Origin: Gemmatimonadaceae bacterium
GTDB lineage: Bacteria; Gemmatimonadota; Gemmatimonadetes; Gemmatimonadales; Gemmatimonadaceae
Length of the DNA: 44,792 nucleotides
Reading direction: 5' to 3'
Assembly: GCA_025362035.1 (NCBI GenBank)
Contig: JANYIN010000180.1
Location: forward strand, 1-44,792
Below, one piece after another: positions 1-7,480 of this stretch. The notes under the pieces are model-generated. The model ran no database searches and was not told the DNA's origin. It saw only the letters and a program-made list of their open reading frames with translations. The position numbers and the translations under genes were made by a program. Position 1 is the stretch's first letter. Each line of letters opens with the position of its first letter.

Positions 1-11
1 CGGTGACACGC

Positions 12-1391
12 ATGATCCGTCGTTTGCTCGTCCTCCTCGTGATCTTTTCAGCGCCGCTCGCCGCGCAGGAACTCCCATCCAGAGCGGCTGCTTCACAGCT
101 CGTCGATTCGCTTGCGACGGCGTTCGTGGCCGGGCAGGAGAGCCCCAGCGTGGCGGTCGCCGCGCTGCGCGGCAGCGATACGATTGCCTTCGGCGCATGG
201 GGACTGGCCGACATCGAAAACGACGTCCGCGCCACGCCGCGGTCGGTCTACCGCATCGGCTCCGTCACCAAGCAGTTCACATCGGCGGCCGTGATGCAGC
301 TGGTGGAGCAGCGGAAAGTGAAGCTCGACGAGTCGGTCGGCTCGTACCTGCCCGGGCTCCCGTCTGCTTGGCGCGCCGTCACCGTTCGCCAACTGCTCAA
401 TCACACGTCGGGCATTCCCAACTACACCGACCTCGGCGCCTTGTGGGCGCGCCGCTGGGGCGAGGAAATGACGCCCGACACGCTCGTGGCGCTCACCGCC
501 AACAAACCGGTGGACTTCGCACCCGGCACGTCGTGGAAGTACGACAACACCGGCTACGTGGTCCTGGGCATGCTCATCGAGAAGCTAACGGGACGCCCGT
601 GGGCCACCGATCTCACTGAGCGGTTCTTCAAGCCGCTTGGCCTCCGCGACACGCGCAACTGCCTGACGCTGCCGCTCGTTCCACATCGCGCCGCCGGGTA
701 TCAACGCGTCGCCGGCGTCTGGGAGAACGCTACATATCTCGCCATGACGCAGCCCTATTCTGCCGGTGCGCTGTGCTCCACCATTGGCGACCTGACGAAC
801 TGGAACCGCGCGCTGCACGCCGGAAAGGTGGTGAGCGCCGAGTCGTATCGGTTGATGACGACACCGTCAGGGCCGGCGGCAACGGCGGCATTGAAGTACG
901 GCTTCGGGCTCGCGCGCGACACCATCGGCCGGTACGCCGTCATCACCCACGGGGGCGGCATTCACGGCTTCATCACGGCCAACACCTGGGTTCCCGAGCT
1001 GCAACTGTCGGTAACGGTCCTGACGAACAGCGGGAGCGCACGTGCCGATGAATTGCTGAAGCAGGTTGTCCGCGCCGCGACGGGGATGCCGATCGTGCAC
1101 GCACCCGGCGTGGTCGAAACGACTGCGGCGCAGCGCGCGCGTTACGCCGGGACGTACGCCCTGGCACTGCCGGGGGGCGTGCGCGACTTCACGGTGTTCG
1201 AGCGCGACGGACAGCTCCTGGCCCAGCTCGCGGGTCAGGGCGCGAATCCGATGCGATTCCTCGGGAACGACACGTGGGGAATGAGCTTCGATCCCGCGCT
1301 GCGCATTGTGTTCGAGCTGACGGGCGAGCACGCCGAAAAGATGACGCTGCGACAGGGCGGTGGAGCGTTCGAGGGCACGCGTAAGCCTTGA
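12..1391 (+). CDS. Secreted serine hydrolase, class C beta-lactamase / penicillin-binding fold
   Basis: The 459-residue product begins with a Sec signal peptide (hydrophobic LLVLLVIFSAPLAAQ). It carries the three active-site motifs of the beta-lactamase family (PF00144). These are SVTK, with nucleophile Ser about 84 and Lys about 87, YDN at about 177-179, and HGG at about 313. A C-terminal domain of about 110 residues follows, as in many stand-alone periplasmic esterases or D-aminopeptidases of this family. The family covers beta-lactamases, D,D-peptidases and esterases, so the substrate cannot be read from sequence. An in-frame GTG lies at position 3, but ATG 12 gives the tighter signal peptide. 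The gene converges on the next gene with a 19-bp gap. Confidence 0.88.
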   Translation: MIRRLLVLLVIFSAPLAAQELPSRAAASQLVDSLATAFVAGQESPSVAVAALRGSDTIAFGAWGLADIENDVRATPRSVYRIGSVTKQFTSAAVMQLVEQRKVKLDESVGSYLPGLPSAWRAVTVRQLLNHTSGIPNYTDLGALWARRWGEEMTPDTLVALTANKPVDFAPGTSWKYDNTGYVVLGMLIEKLTGRPWATDLTERFFKPLGLRDTRNCLTLPLVPHRAAGYQRVAGVWENATYLAMTQPYSAGALCSTIGDLTNWNRALHAGKVVSAESYRLMTTPSGPAATAALKYGFGLARDTIGRYAVITHGGGIHGFITANTWVPELQLSVTVLTNSGSARADELLKQVVRAATGMPIVHAPGVVETTAAQRARYAGTYALALPGGVRDFTVFERDGQLLAQLAGQGANPMRFLGNDTWGMSFDPALRIVFELTGEHAEKMTLRQGGGAFEGTRKP

Positions 1392-1410
1392 GCGGGGCGG
1401 GCGGCCGGCG

Positions 1411-1887
1411 TCAGTCGTTCTTCGTCCTGAGCGCGGCGATACCGGCGCGTGCCACCTGCGCATCCTGCGCCGAGGTCCCCCCGCTCACCCCCACTGCGCC
1501 GATGACCTGACCGTCCACGGTGATCGGCTCTCCACCTTCAATGGGCAGGGCGTCAGCGGCCAGGAACTGAATGCGCCCGCTGGCCACCAGCGAGTCCAGC
1601 GCCTTGGTGGGGCGCTGGAAGCGCGCGGCGGTGCGCGCCTTGGCGACAGCGAAGTCGCCGTTGGACGCCCGCGCACCATCGCCCTTGTGGAAAAGAATCA
1701 GCCCGCCGGACATATCCACGACGGCGAACGCCATGCCCCAATTGTTCTTTTTCGCTTCGGCTTCTGCGGCGGCGACGATGTTCTTCGCGCCGTCCAGCGT
1801 CACGACCTTTGTGTCGCGGAGTTGCGCGTGCGCGGCGAGCGGCGCACAGACGAGAATCGAGGCGGCGAAGAGGAAGGGGCGTTGCAT
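1411..1887 (-). CDS. Secreted GlcG/HbpS-like (DUF336) protein
   Basis: The 158-residue product has a cleavable signal peptide ending AAHAQ. It then has a full-length GlcG/HbpS domain (PF03928), with the family hallmarks ITVDGQVIGAVGVSGG and the ending AQDAQVARAGIAAL. Members bind haem or act as accessory factors for small-molecule enzymes, and many are exported. The central AFAVVDMSGGLILFHKGDGA stretch is the usual conserved core. Ligand and partner cannot be told here because neither neighbour is linked to haem or glycolate. The 284 bp upstream, to the hicB stop, show no convincing gene. Confidence 0.82.
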   Translation of the reverse strand: MQRPFLFAASILVCAPLAAHAQLRDTKVVTLDGAKNIVAAAEAEAKKNNWGMAFAVVDMSGGLILFHKGDGARASNGDFAVAKARTAARFQRPTKALDSLVASGRIQFLAADALPIEGGEPITVDGQVIGAVGVSGGTSAQDAQVARAGIAALRTKND

Positions 1888-2171
1888 GAGAGATCTCCAG
1901 GGGTAGGGGCTGGCGTCGGCAGCTCCGTCGGTTGGCGGAAGGACGGAGTCATGATAGCAGCAACGGCGCCGGTTAAGCGATCGCAGTTTTCGTCACGAGG
2001 CCCAGTCGTGCCGATTCGCGGAGGAGTCCGCGCGTTCGCGAGCCGGTGCGGGCGTTCACACGTCGAAGAGCGCGGCTGTGAGTGCGGTGCGCTTATTCAC
2101 TGGCAGCAGCGGGCCGCCGCGTATCGTGCGGGCATGGGGCTACCAGTTCTGGCTCGATCCTCTCGACGGCG

Positions 2172-2624
2172 CTACGCGTGCGCGAACTTCGCCTTTACTG
2201 ACGGACGAAAGTCGATCGACAGATTCATCTGCAGCGCCTCGGCCGTCTTCTCGAGCGTCGACAAGCGAAGATTCGCGTCCGGATCCTCGAGCGAGGCCGC
2301 CTGTTGCCGAGTCACCTTGAGCGCCTTCCCGAGATCGGCCTGGCTCCAGCCGAGCTCCTGGCGGCGCCACCGGATCTGCATGGCGATCGCAAGCGACGGC
2401 GACACCGGCACGGCGAGCTGCTTCCGCGGAGCTGTCACGGTCGTCTCGGGACGCGGAGGCGCTGCGCTGCCCACCAGGTGTGCTTCTAGCCATCCCTCGA
2501 GCGCTTCCTGCGCGACCATCGCCACATCCTCGTCTCCTTCCGCGAAGGTCTGGCACCCCGGGCAATCGCGAAACTCGATCAACGTCGCGCGGCCCTCTTT
2601 GCGCACGTCTGCTACGTATTCCAT
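2172..2624 (-). CDS. hicB: HicB-type antitoxin with C-terminal XRE helix-turn-helix (pair 1)
   Basis: This 150-residue protein has two parts. Residues 1 to about 52 form the HicB partial RNase-H fold (EFRDCPGCQTFAEGDEDVA, then EALEGWLEAHL). After a proline-rich linker, residues about 82-145 form a Cro/C1-type HTH (RRQELGWSQADLGKALKVTR, then SLEDPDANLRLSTLEKTAEAL). HicB neutralises HicA and usually represses its own operon through the DNA-binding tail. ATG 2624 was chosen because an AGGAGGAG ribosome site sits just upstream (about 2632-2638) and the domain starts directly there. An in-frame ATG at 2690 overlaps the hicA stop as TGATG and would add 22 residues, so coupled initiation there is possible. 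The toxin gene lies immediately upstream. Confidence 0.85.
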   Translation of the reverse strand: MEYVADVRKEGRATLIEFRDCPGCQTFAEGDEDVAMVAQEALEGWLEAHLVGSAAPPRPETTVTAPRKQLAVPVSPSLAIAMQIRWRRQELGWSQADLGKALKVTRQQAASLEDPDANLRLSTLEKTAEALQMNLSIDFRPSVKAKFAHA

Positions 2625-2689
2625 CTGTTCTCCTCCTGACGCGCTAACCCACGCCGGCCCGTGCCAAACTACTGGTGTTACGCCGGGCA

Positions 2690-2863
2690 TCAGCGGAGGC
2701 TGACGCCGGACTGCTTTTCAATGCTCTTGAGCGTCCCGATCGGAAAGTCCTTCGCCGGATGTTTCACGGTCACGATTCCCGGCTTGGCCCGGTGGCTCAA
2801 CTGGTGGTGCGAGCCCTTCACCCGCACCACCGTCCACCCATCGGATTTCAACCGCCGCAGCAC
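2690..2863 (-). CDS. hicA: HicA-type mRNA interferase toxin (pair 1), no ATG start
   Basis: Reading the minus strand ahead of hicB gives a clear HicA double-stranded-RNA-binding fold: VLRRLKSDGWTVVRVKGSHH, then a GIVTVKHPAKDFPIGTLKSI segment. The GSHH motif carries the catalytic histidine of the family, and KHP...K is also conserved. HicA cleaves mRNA and is held inactive by HicB. The coordinates use a GTG at 2863 (57 residues). Homology seems to start about six codons earlier (KIDSKE), where the only codons are ATC and AAG, preceded by an AGGCGG-like ribosome site. The frame is closed by a TAA upstream, so no ATG exists. Either a non-standard start (ATC 2878) or a start-codon loss is possible. 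Confidence 0.75.
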   Translation of the reverse strand: MLRRLKSDGWTVVRVKGSHHQLSHRAKPGIVTVKHPAKDFPIGTLKSIEKQSGVSLR

Positions 2864-2905
2864 TTCTTTCGAATCGATCTTGTCCGCCTGCCAGTGGTGA
2901 CGGAA

Positions 2906-2930
2906 GATAGCAAGTTATAGCTTGCTTATC
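2906..2930. promoter_or_regulatory. Inverted repeat upstream of hicAB pair 1, likely operator
   Basis: The sequence GATAGCAAG, spacer TTATAG, then CTTGCTTATC forms an almost perfect palindrome. The inner arms AGCAAG/CTTGCT at 2909-2914 and 2921-2926 are exact, and GATA/TATC continue outward with one extra T. It is an AT-rich island in GC-rich DNA about 45-65 bp before hicA. On the minus strand it contains TATAAC, which could be a -10 element. Placement and symmetry fit autoregulation by the HTH-containing HicB. Binding is inferred. Confidence 0.6.
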
Positions 2931-3146
2931 AACTACTATGTTGCCGAGGGGAGCCAGAAATCGGGGTCGGCGCGCGCTACCGAGGCATCGTACGCGAGCC
3001 CAAGCCGCCAAGCGATGCGATGTGGAACTCGGCGGTATGAGGCGCCAGCTCCGGTCTTTAGCTGCGCGGTTGGCAGGTTATTCCGTCATACTTTCGTGAT
3101 GTTCGCATGCGGTGCAGGTTTCCGCCTCGATATGCTCCTGCACATG

Positions 3147-3374
3147 TCAGAGCAGCGCGTTCAGTTCCTCGACGGTGAGCCGCGCCTGCTTCAGAATATG
3201 CGAGAGCGTCGAGCGCTTGATCGGGCGATGCGCCGGGAGGATCAGTTTGAGCGTCTCGTGCGGGGTGTGTTTCTGCAAGCGGATGTGACTCCCGCGCTGG
3301 CGCACGACGACCCAGCCGGCGCGCTGCAGCGCGCGGAGGACCCGCTCGTAGCTGAGACTCGGGACTTTGGTCAG
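3147..3374 (-). CDS. hicA: HicA-type toxin (pair 2), apparent CTG start overlapping hicB stop
   Basis: The 75-residue product is a textbook HicA: VPSLSYERVLRALQRAGWVV, then RQRGSHIRLQK with the catalytic GSH histidine, and a C-terminal RPIKRSTLSHILKQARLTVE. Homology begins within three codons of a CTG at 3374. That CTG overlaps the TGA stop of the second hicB as CTGA (3371-3374). Going upstream, this frame has no ATG, GTG or TTG before an in-frame TGA. The toxin is therefore either translated from CTG by termination-reinitiation or has lost its start. The order hicB-hicA is the reverse of pair 1, so the two pairs are not tandem copies. Confidence 0.75.
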   Translation of the reverse strand: MTKVPSLSYERVLRALQRAGWVVVRQRGSHIRLQKHTPHETLKLILPAHRPIKRSTLSHILKQARLTVEELNALL

Positions 3375-3574
3375 ACGGCGATCTCCACGAGTTCGGCGGT
3401 GTCGCGCCCGGCGGTGTCATCCTCGACCGGCTCGAGGTAGAGCGCCACTGCTTCGCGGATGTTCGCGAGCGCGTCGTCCCGTGTCTCGCCCTCGCTGATG
3501 CAGCCGGGGAGACTGGGGACACTGACGGTGAAGCCACCGTCTTCACTGGCCTCGAGCAGGACGCGTAGTTGCAT
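3371..3574 (-). CDS. hicB: HicB-type antitoxin, short form (pair 2)
   Basis: The 67-residue protein consists of the HicB core only: MQLRVLLEASEDGGFTVSVP, then SLPGCISEGETRDDALANIR. It lacks the helix-turn-helix tail present in pair 1. ATG 3574 is preceded by GGAG at a 7-nt spacing. The open frame continues upstream into an RHS-like tail (VTSRTVSG), which is treated as remnant sequence rather than part of this gene. The antitoxin should bind the HicA toxin encoded directly downstream. Without a DNA-binding domain, any autoregulation would need another route. Confidence 0.82.
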   Translation of the reverse strand: MQLRVLLEASEDGGFTVSVPSLPGCISEGETRDDALANIREAVALYLEPVEDDTAGRDTAELVEIAV

Positions 3575-3624
3575 GGGATCGCTCCGTTGGGTGCTCCGGC
3601 AATTTAGCAGCGGATCGGTCGCCC

Positions 3625-4000
3625 GTGTGCGGCCGGCGATGCCTCCCTGATCGTTGAAGCCCGCTCCACTTACCGTACGAGAGGTCACACTGTCCTTCTT
3701 GAGCGCCCCGCCGAGGTAATACTGCCGGCTGACCTTCGCGTCCCCGTTGTTGCGGTGAGCACGTTGCCGACCGGGTCGTAGGTGAACGTTGCTGTGTCCA
3801 CGGAAATGGTGTAACCGTTCGCTCCATCATTCGGGTAGACGGGGAATACCGTAAAGCAAAGCCTGGAGTAACAGGGTCGGTCAGATTCCCCGCTTGCAAA
3901 CCCTGGCAGTGTTGCTGTGCATAGCCTCGTGACGGCACGATCCGGGACGTGAGGCGATTCGCGGCGTCGTATTGTGAGGTGATCCGCCGCATCACGGAGA
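3625..4000 (-). pseudogene. RHS/YD-repeat protein remnant, frameshifted
   Basis: Three pieces of one RHS-repeat protein appear in order on the minus strand but in different frames. The first is a YDAANRLTSRIVPSRGYAQQ segment at about 3860-3975. The second is a YPNDGANGYTISVDTATFTY segment followed by DPVGNVLTAT, at about 3755-3840. The third is a KKDSVTSRTVSGAGFNDQ-like tail at about 3645-3700. At least two frameshifts separate them, and both ends of a normal RHS protein (over 1000 residues) are missing. RHS proteins carry polymorphic toxin tips and degrade often, so this is read as the scar of a lost cassette. Confidence 0.6.
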
Positions 4001-4165
4001 CCGAGGCGCGCTAACGCCACCGGCGGGACGTGGACATGAAGGTCGATCCGATCCGCCAGCGGCCCACTCGATCGCCCACGATACCTCACAATCTCGGCGG
4101 CTGCGCACACGCACGGTTGCGAGCCATCGCCAGCAAGGCCACGGGTTCCCCCTCGAGCTGGTAGC
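4000..4165 (-). pseudogene. Fragment of a ComM/YifB-type Mg-chelatase-like ATPase gene
   Basis: One minus-strand frame reads GLAGDGSQPCVCAAAEIVRY, then RGRSSGPLADRIDLHVHVPP. This matches the conserved stretch of ComM after the NPCPCG zinc-like motif (CxC...RYRxRxSGPLxDRIDLHVxVP). Just upstream, AACCCGTGGCC looks like the NPC codons with a few bases deleted. Only about 50 codons remain of a roughly 500-codon gene, with no start or stop of its own. It abuts the RHS remnant. ComM is a helicase used in natural transformation, and this piece cannot function. Confidence 0.55.
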
Positions 4166-4232
4166 GGACCCGTGTGCGCCGGTGAAGATTTGCAGCCGCG
4201 CGCCCCGCGCGAACTTCGTCGATCCCCATGAG

Positions 4233-7200
4233 GTGCCTGTGCCGTCTGTCCTCGTTCGCCCTCCGCGCGCGACCTCCCTGTTCGCCGCGGTGGCGGCGAT
4301 CGCCTTCCTTTCGCCGGCCTTGGCCCACGCACAGCCGCGGACGAAGCCCGCCACGAAGCCGGATTCCACGGAAACCGCCACGAAAGCCGACTCGGTGGCG
4401 CCAGGCGGACCATTCGACCGGCTGCACTTCCGATCCATCGGGCCGGCGACCATGTCGGGGCGCATCGATGACATCGCGGTGTCCGAACGCGATCCGCGCA
4501 TCTTCTACATCGCCGCCGCCACCGGCGGATTGTGGAAGACCACCAACAACGGAGTGTCGCTCACGCCGGTGTTCGACTCGTCGGGCATGGTGTCGATCGG
4601 CGCGGTGACCATTCCCGCCGACGATCCGAACCTGGTCTGGGTGGGCACGGGGGAGAACAACAATCGTCAGAGCTCGAGCTGGGGAGACGGCGTTTACAAG
4701 TCCAACGACGGCGGCCGGAGCTGGACGAATATGGGCCTGCGTGAATCGAAGCAGATCGCACGCATCATCATCGACCCCGTAGACCACGAGGTGGTCTACG
4801 TCGCCGCGCTCGGCGACCTCTGGAAGGCCGGCGGAGAGCGCGGGATCTACAAGTCCACGGATGGCGGCGGAACGTGGACGCGTGTGCTGGACGCGGGCCC
4901 GGATGCCGGCGGCACGGCACTGGTGATGGACCCGACGAACAACAAGACGCTGTACGCCGCGACATATCAGCGGCGGCGCACCAGCTGGGGGATGAACGGC
5001 GGTGGACCGAAGAGCGGCATCTGGAAATCATCCGACGCGGGGCGCACGTGGACGCGGCTGTCGAAAGGGCTTCCCGAGGGGGCGATGGGCCGCATCGGTC
5101 TCGACATCTTCCGGCGCAACTCCAGCATCGTGTACGCGCGCGTGGAGCATCCGAAACAGGGCGGCATCTATCGCAGCGACGACGCCGGCCAGACATGGAC
5201 GAAGATGGGCGCCACGAACATGCGGCCGATGTACTTCGGCATCATTCGCGTCGATCCGGAGAACGACCTGCGCGTCTACGCGCCGGCCACGCCGCTCCAG
5301 GTGAGCGACGACGGTGGAAAGACTTTTCGCAGCGATGGCGCCCGCACCATCCACGTGGACTTCCACGCGATGTGGATCGACCCGAAGAACGGCGATCACA
5401 TGATGATCGGCGGCGATGGCGGCGTCGGCGTCACCTACGACAAGGGCAGGAAGTGGATGTGGCTGTCGCACCTGCCGGTGGGGCAGTTCTACCACGTGGG
5501 CTACGACATGCAGGAGCCGTACAACGTCTGCGGGGGCCTGCAGGACAACAATTCATGGTGCGGGCCGAGTGCCACGCGGTCGCAGCACGGCATCGGGAAC
5601 GACAGTTGGCAGTCCGTGGTCGGTGGCGACGGCTTCGTCAGTCTCATCGACCCCACCAACCACCGCATCGTCTTCTCGGAGTCGCAGGACGGCTTCATGG
5701 CGCGCATCGACAAGGTGACGAACGAGTCGAAGAGCATTCGGCCGGAGGCGCCGTCCACCGAGAAGCCGTACCGGTGGAACTGGGACACGCCGATGATGTT
5801 GTCGCGTACCGATCCCGCCACTGTCTACGTCGGCGCCAACAAGCTGTTCAGGTCCGCCGACCGCGGGCAGACATGGACGACCATCAGCGGCGACCTCACC
5901 ACCGGCCTCGATCGCGACACTGTCGAGCTGATGGGGCTGAGAGGGAAGGACATCAAGATCGCGAAGAACGACGGCGTGGAGCAATACGCCGCGTTGTTCA
6001 GCATCGCCGAGTCGTGGAGGCGGCCAGGACTGATCTGGACGGGCTCGGATGACGGGCTCGTACAGGTGACGCGCGATGGCGGCGCGACGTGGACGAACGT
6101 GACGCCGCACATTCCCGGCGCGCCGAAGTTCGCGTACGTGTCCAAGGTCGAGCCGTCGCGCGCGGAGGACGGCACGGTGTACGTGTCCTTCGACGCCCAT
6201 CGTATGGGCGATTATGGGACGTACCTGTACACCAGCACCGACTACGGCGCGTCATTCCGCTCGATCGCCACGAACCTGCCCAAGGGCGAGGTGGTGCGGA
6301 CGATCACCGAGGACCAGAAGAACCCCGATGTGCTCTACGTCGGCACGGAGACGGGGCTGTGGGTGAGCGTGGATCGCGGCAAGGCGTGGACGCGCGTGCG
6401 GGCGAACCTGCCCACGGTGCCCGTTTACGAGATCACGCAGCACAGCCGCGACAACGCGATGATCCTCGCAACGCACGGCCGCGCCATCTGGATCCTCGAC
6501 GACATGACGCCCTTCCAGAACTGGACGCGCGCGCAGGCGCGAGACGGTTGGGTGTATGGCAGCCCGGTCACGCTTCGTCTGCCGACGTCCGATCAGGAGC
6601 GGGGCTTCCAGGGCGACATGCTCTTCCTCGGCGAAAACCCGCCGATGGCGTCGTCGATCGCCTACGTCACGAAGACGAAGCCCGACAGCGTGCGCATCGA
6701 GATCAAGGATGCGTCGGGCGCGGTGGTGCGGCAGGTACAGGGCGACACGGCGAAGGGGTCGCGTCCCATGCCAGGACTCAACATCGCGAAGTGGGACCTC
6801 CGCGTCGAGCCGCTGGCGCCGCCAAAGGGCGCCGCGACGGCGGGCGACAACCCGTTCGGCGGAAGCGGACGCGAAGGACCGTATGTCCTGCCGGGCTCGT
6901 ACGTCGCGACGGTCTTCGTGAACGGGAAGGCGATTGGCGGCAGCGACGTAGTGGTGAAGCCGGATCCTGAATCGCAGGTGTCGCTCGCGGACCGCAAGAT
7001 CAATTTCGACCTGTCGAAGGAGTTGCAGACCCTCGGTGGCCGGCTGACCGATGCCGTGACCGCCGTGAAGCAGGTCAACACGCAGCTCGCGGCGATCAAG
7101 AAGGAGCTGGGCGATTCGACGAAGACGCCCGCGGCGTACCGTGGCAGCCTGGACACGCTCGCGAAGATGATCGCGCCACTCAAGCGGAAGTTCCTGGTGC

Positions 7201-7460
7201 GCGACGAGGGGGAGGAGATCGAGTTTTCCAGCGAGATGTTCCGCGAGGTCCTGCCGTTCAAGGTGGGAGGCCTGACGGGCGATCTCGGTGGGTTCCTGTC
7301 GGGGCCGACGACGCAGAATCTTCGCACGATGGAGGAGCTGCGAAGAGACATCCCGGCGGCGGTGACGGAGACGAACGCGTTGGTGACGCGCTTCACCGCG
7401 CTCGCGAAGCAGTTGTCGGAGGCGGGACTGTACCCGGTGATGCCGAAGCCGGTGAAGTAA
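4233..7460 (+). CDS. Secreted sortilin/VPS10-like BNR-repeat protein
   Basis: This is an exported protein of about 1075 residues. A signal peptide (SLFAAVAAIAFLSPALAHAQ) is followed by many Asp-box/BNR repeats such as IYKSTDGGGTWTRV, IYRSDDAGQTWTKM and LFRSADRGQTWTTI, which build a beta-propeller over the first 750 residues or so. The last 300 residues hold a VFVNGKAI-type beta segment and a helical tail. Proteins of this kind are annotated as glycosyl-hydrolase-like or sortilin-like. No catalytic residues can be assigned, so binding or peptidase-associated roles are equally possible. The start is uncertain: GTG 4233 gives a compact signal peptide and GTG 4182 would add 17 residues. Neither has a strong ribosome site. 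Confidence 0.85.
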   Translation: MPVPSVLVRPPRATSLFAAVAAIAFLSPALAHAQPRTKPATKPDSTETATKADSVAPGGPFDRLHFRSIGPATMSGRIDDIAVSERDPRIFYIAAATGGLWKTTNNGVSLTPVFDSSGMVSIGAVTIPADDPNLVWVGTGENNNRQSSSWGDGVYKSNDGGRSWTNMGLRESKQIARIIIDPVDHEVVYVAALGDLWKAGGERGIYKSTDGGGTWTRVLDAGPDAGGTALVMDPTNNKTLYAATYQRRRTSWGMNGGGPKSGIWKSSDAGRTWTRLSKGLPEGAMGRIGLDIFRRNSSIVYARVEHPKQGGIYRSDDAGQTWTKMGATNMRPMYFGIIRVDPENDLRVYAPATPLQVSDDGGKTFRSDGARTIHVDFHAMWIDPKNGDHMMIGGDGGVGVTYDKGRKWMWLSHLPVGQFYHVGYDMQEPYNVCGGLQDNNSWCGPSATRSQHGIGNDSWQSVVGGDGFVSLIDPTNHRIVFSESQDGFMARIDKVTNESKSIRPEAPSTEKPYRWNWDTPMMLSRTDPATVYVGANKLFRSADRGQTWTTISGDLTTGLDRDTVELMGLRGKDIKIAKNDGVEQYAALFSIAESWRRPGLIWTGSDDGLVQVTRDGGATWTNVTPHIPGAPKFAYVSKVEPSRAEDGTVYVSFDAHRMGDYGTYLYTSTDYGASFRSIATNLPKGEVVRTITEDQKNPDVLYVGTETGLWVSVDRGKAWTRVRANLPTVPVYEITQHSRDNAMILATHGRAIWILDDMTPFQNWTRAQARDGWVYGSPVTLRLPTSDQERGFQGDMLFLGENPPMASSIAYVTKTKPDSVRIEIKDASGAVVRQVQGDTAKGSRPMPGLNIAKWDLRVEPLAPPKGAATAGDNPFGGSGREGPYVLPGSYVATVFVNGKAIGGSDVVVKPDPESQVSLADRKINFDLSKELQTLGGRLTDAVTAVKQVNTQLAAIKKELGDSTKTPAAYRGSLDTLAKMIAPLKRKFLVRDEGEEIEFSSEMFREVLPFKVGGLTGDLGGFLSGPTTQNLRTMEELRRDIPAAVTETNALVTRFTALAKQLSEAGLYPVMPKPVK

Positions 7461-7480
7461 CGCTCTTTCCTTAGCTCGCA

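Noticed and set aside
1360-2703. 447-codon plus-strand frame
   Set aside because: It covers the GlcG-like and hicB genes on the other strand and resembles no protein.
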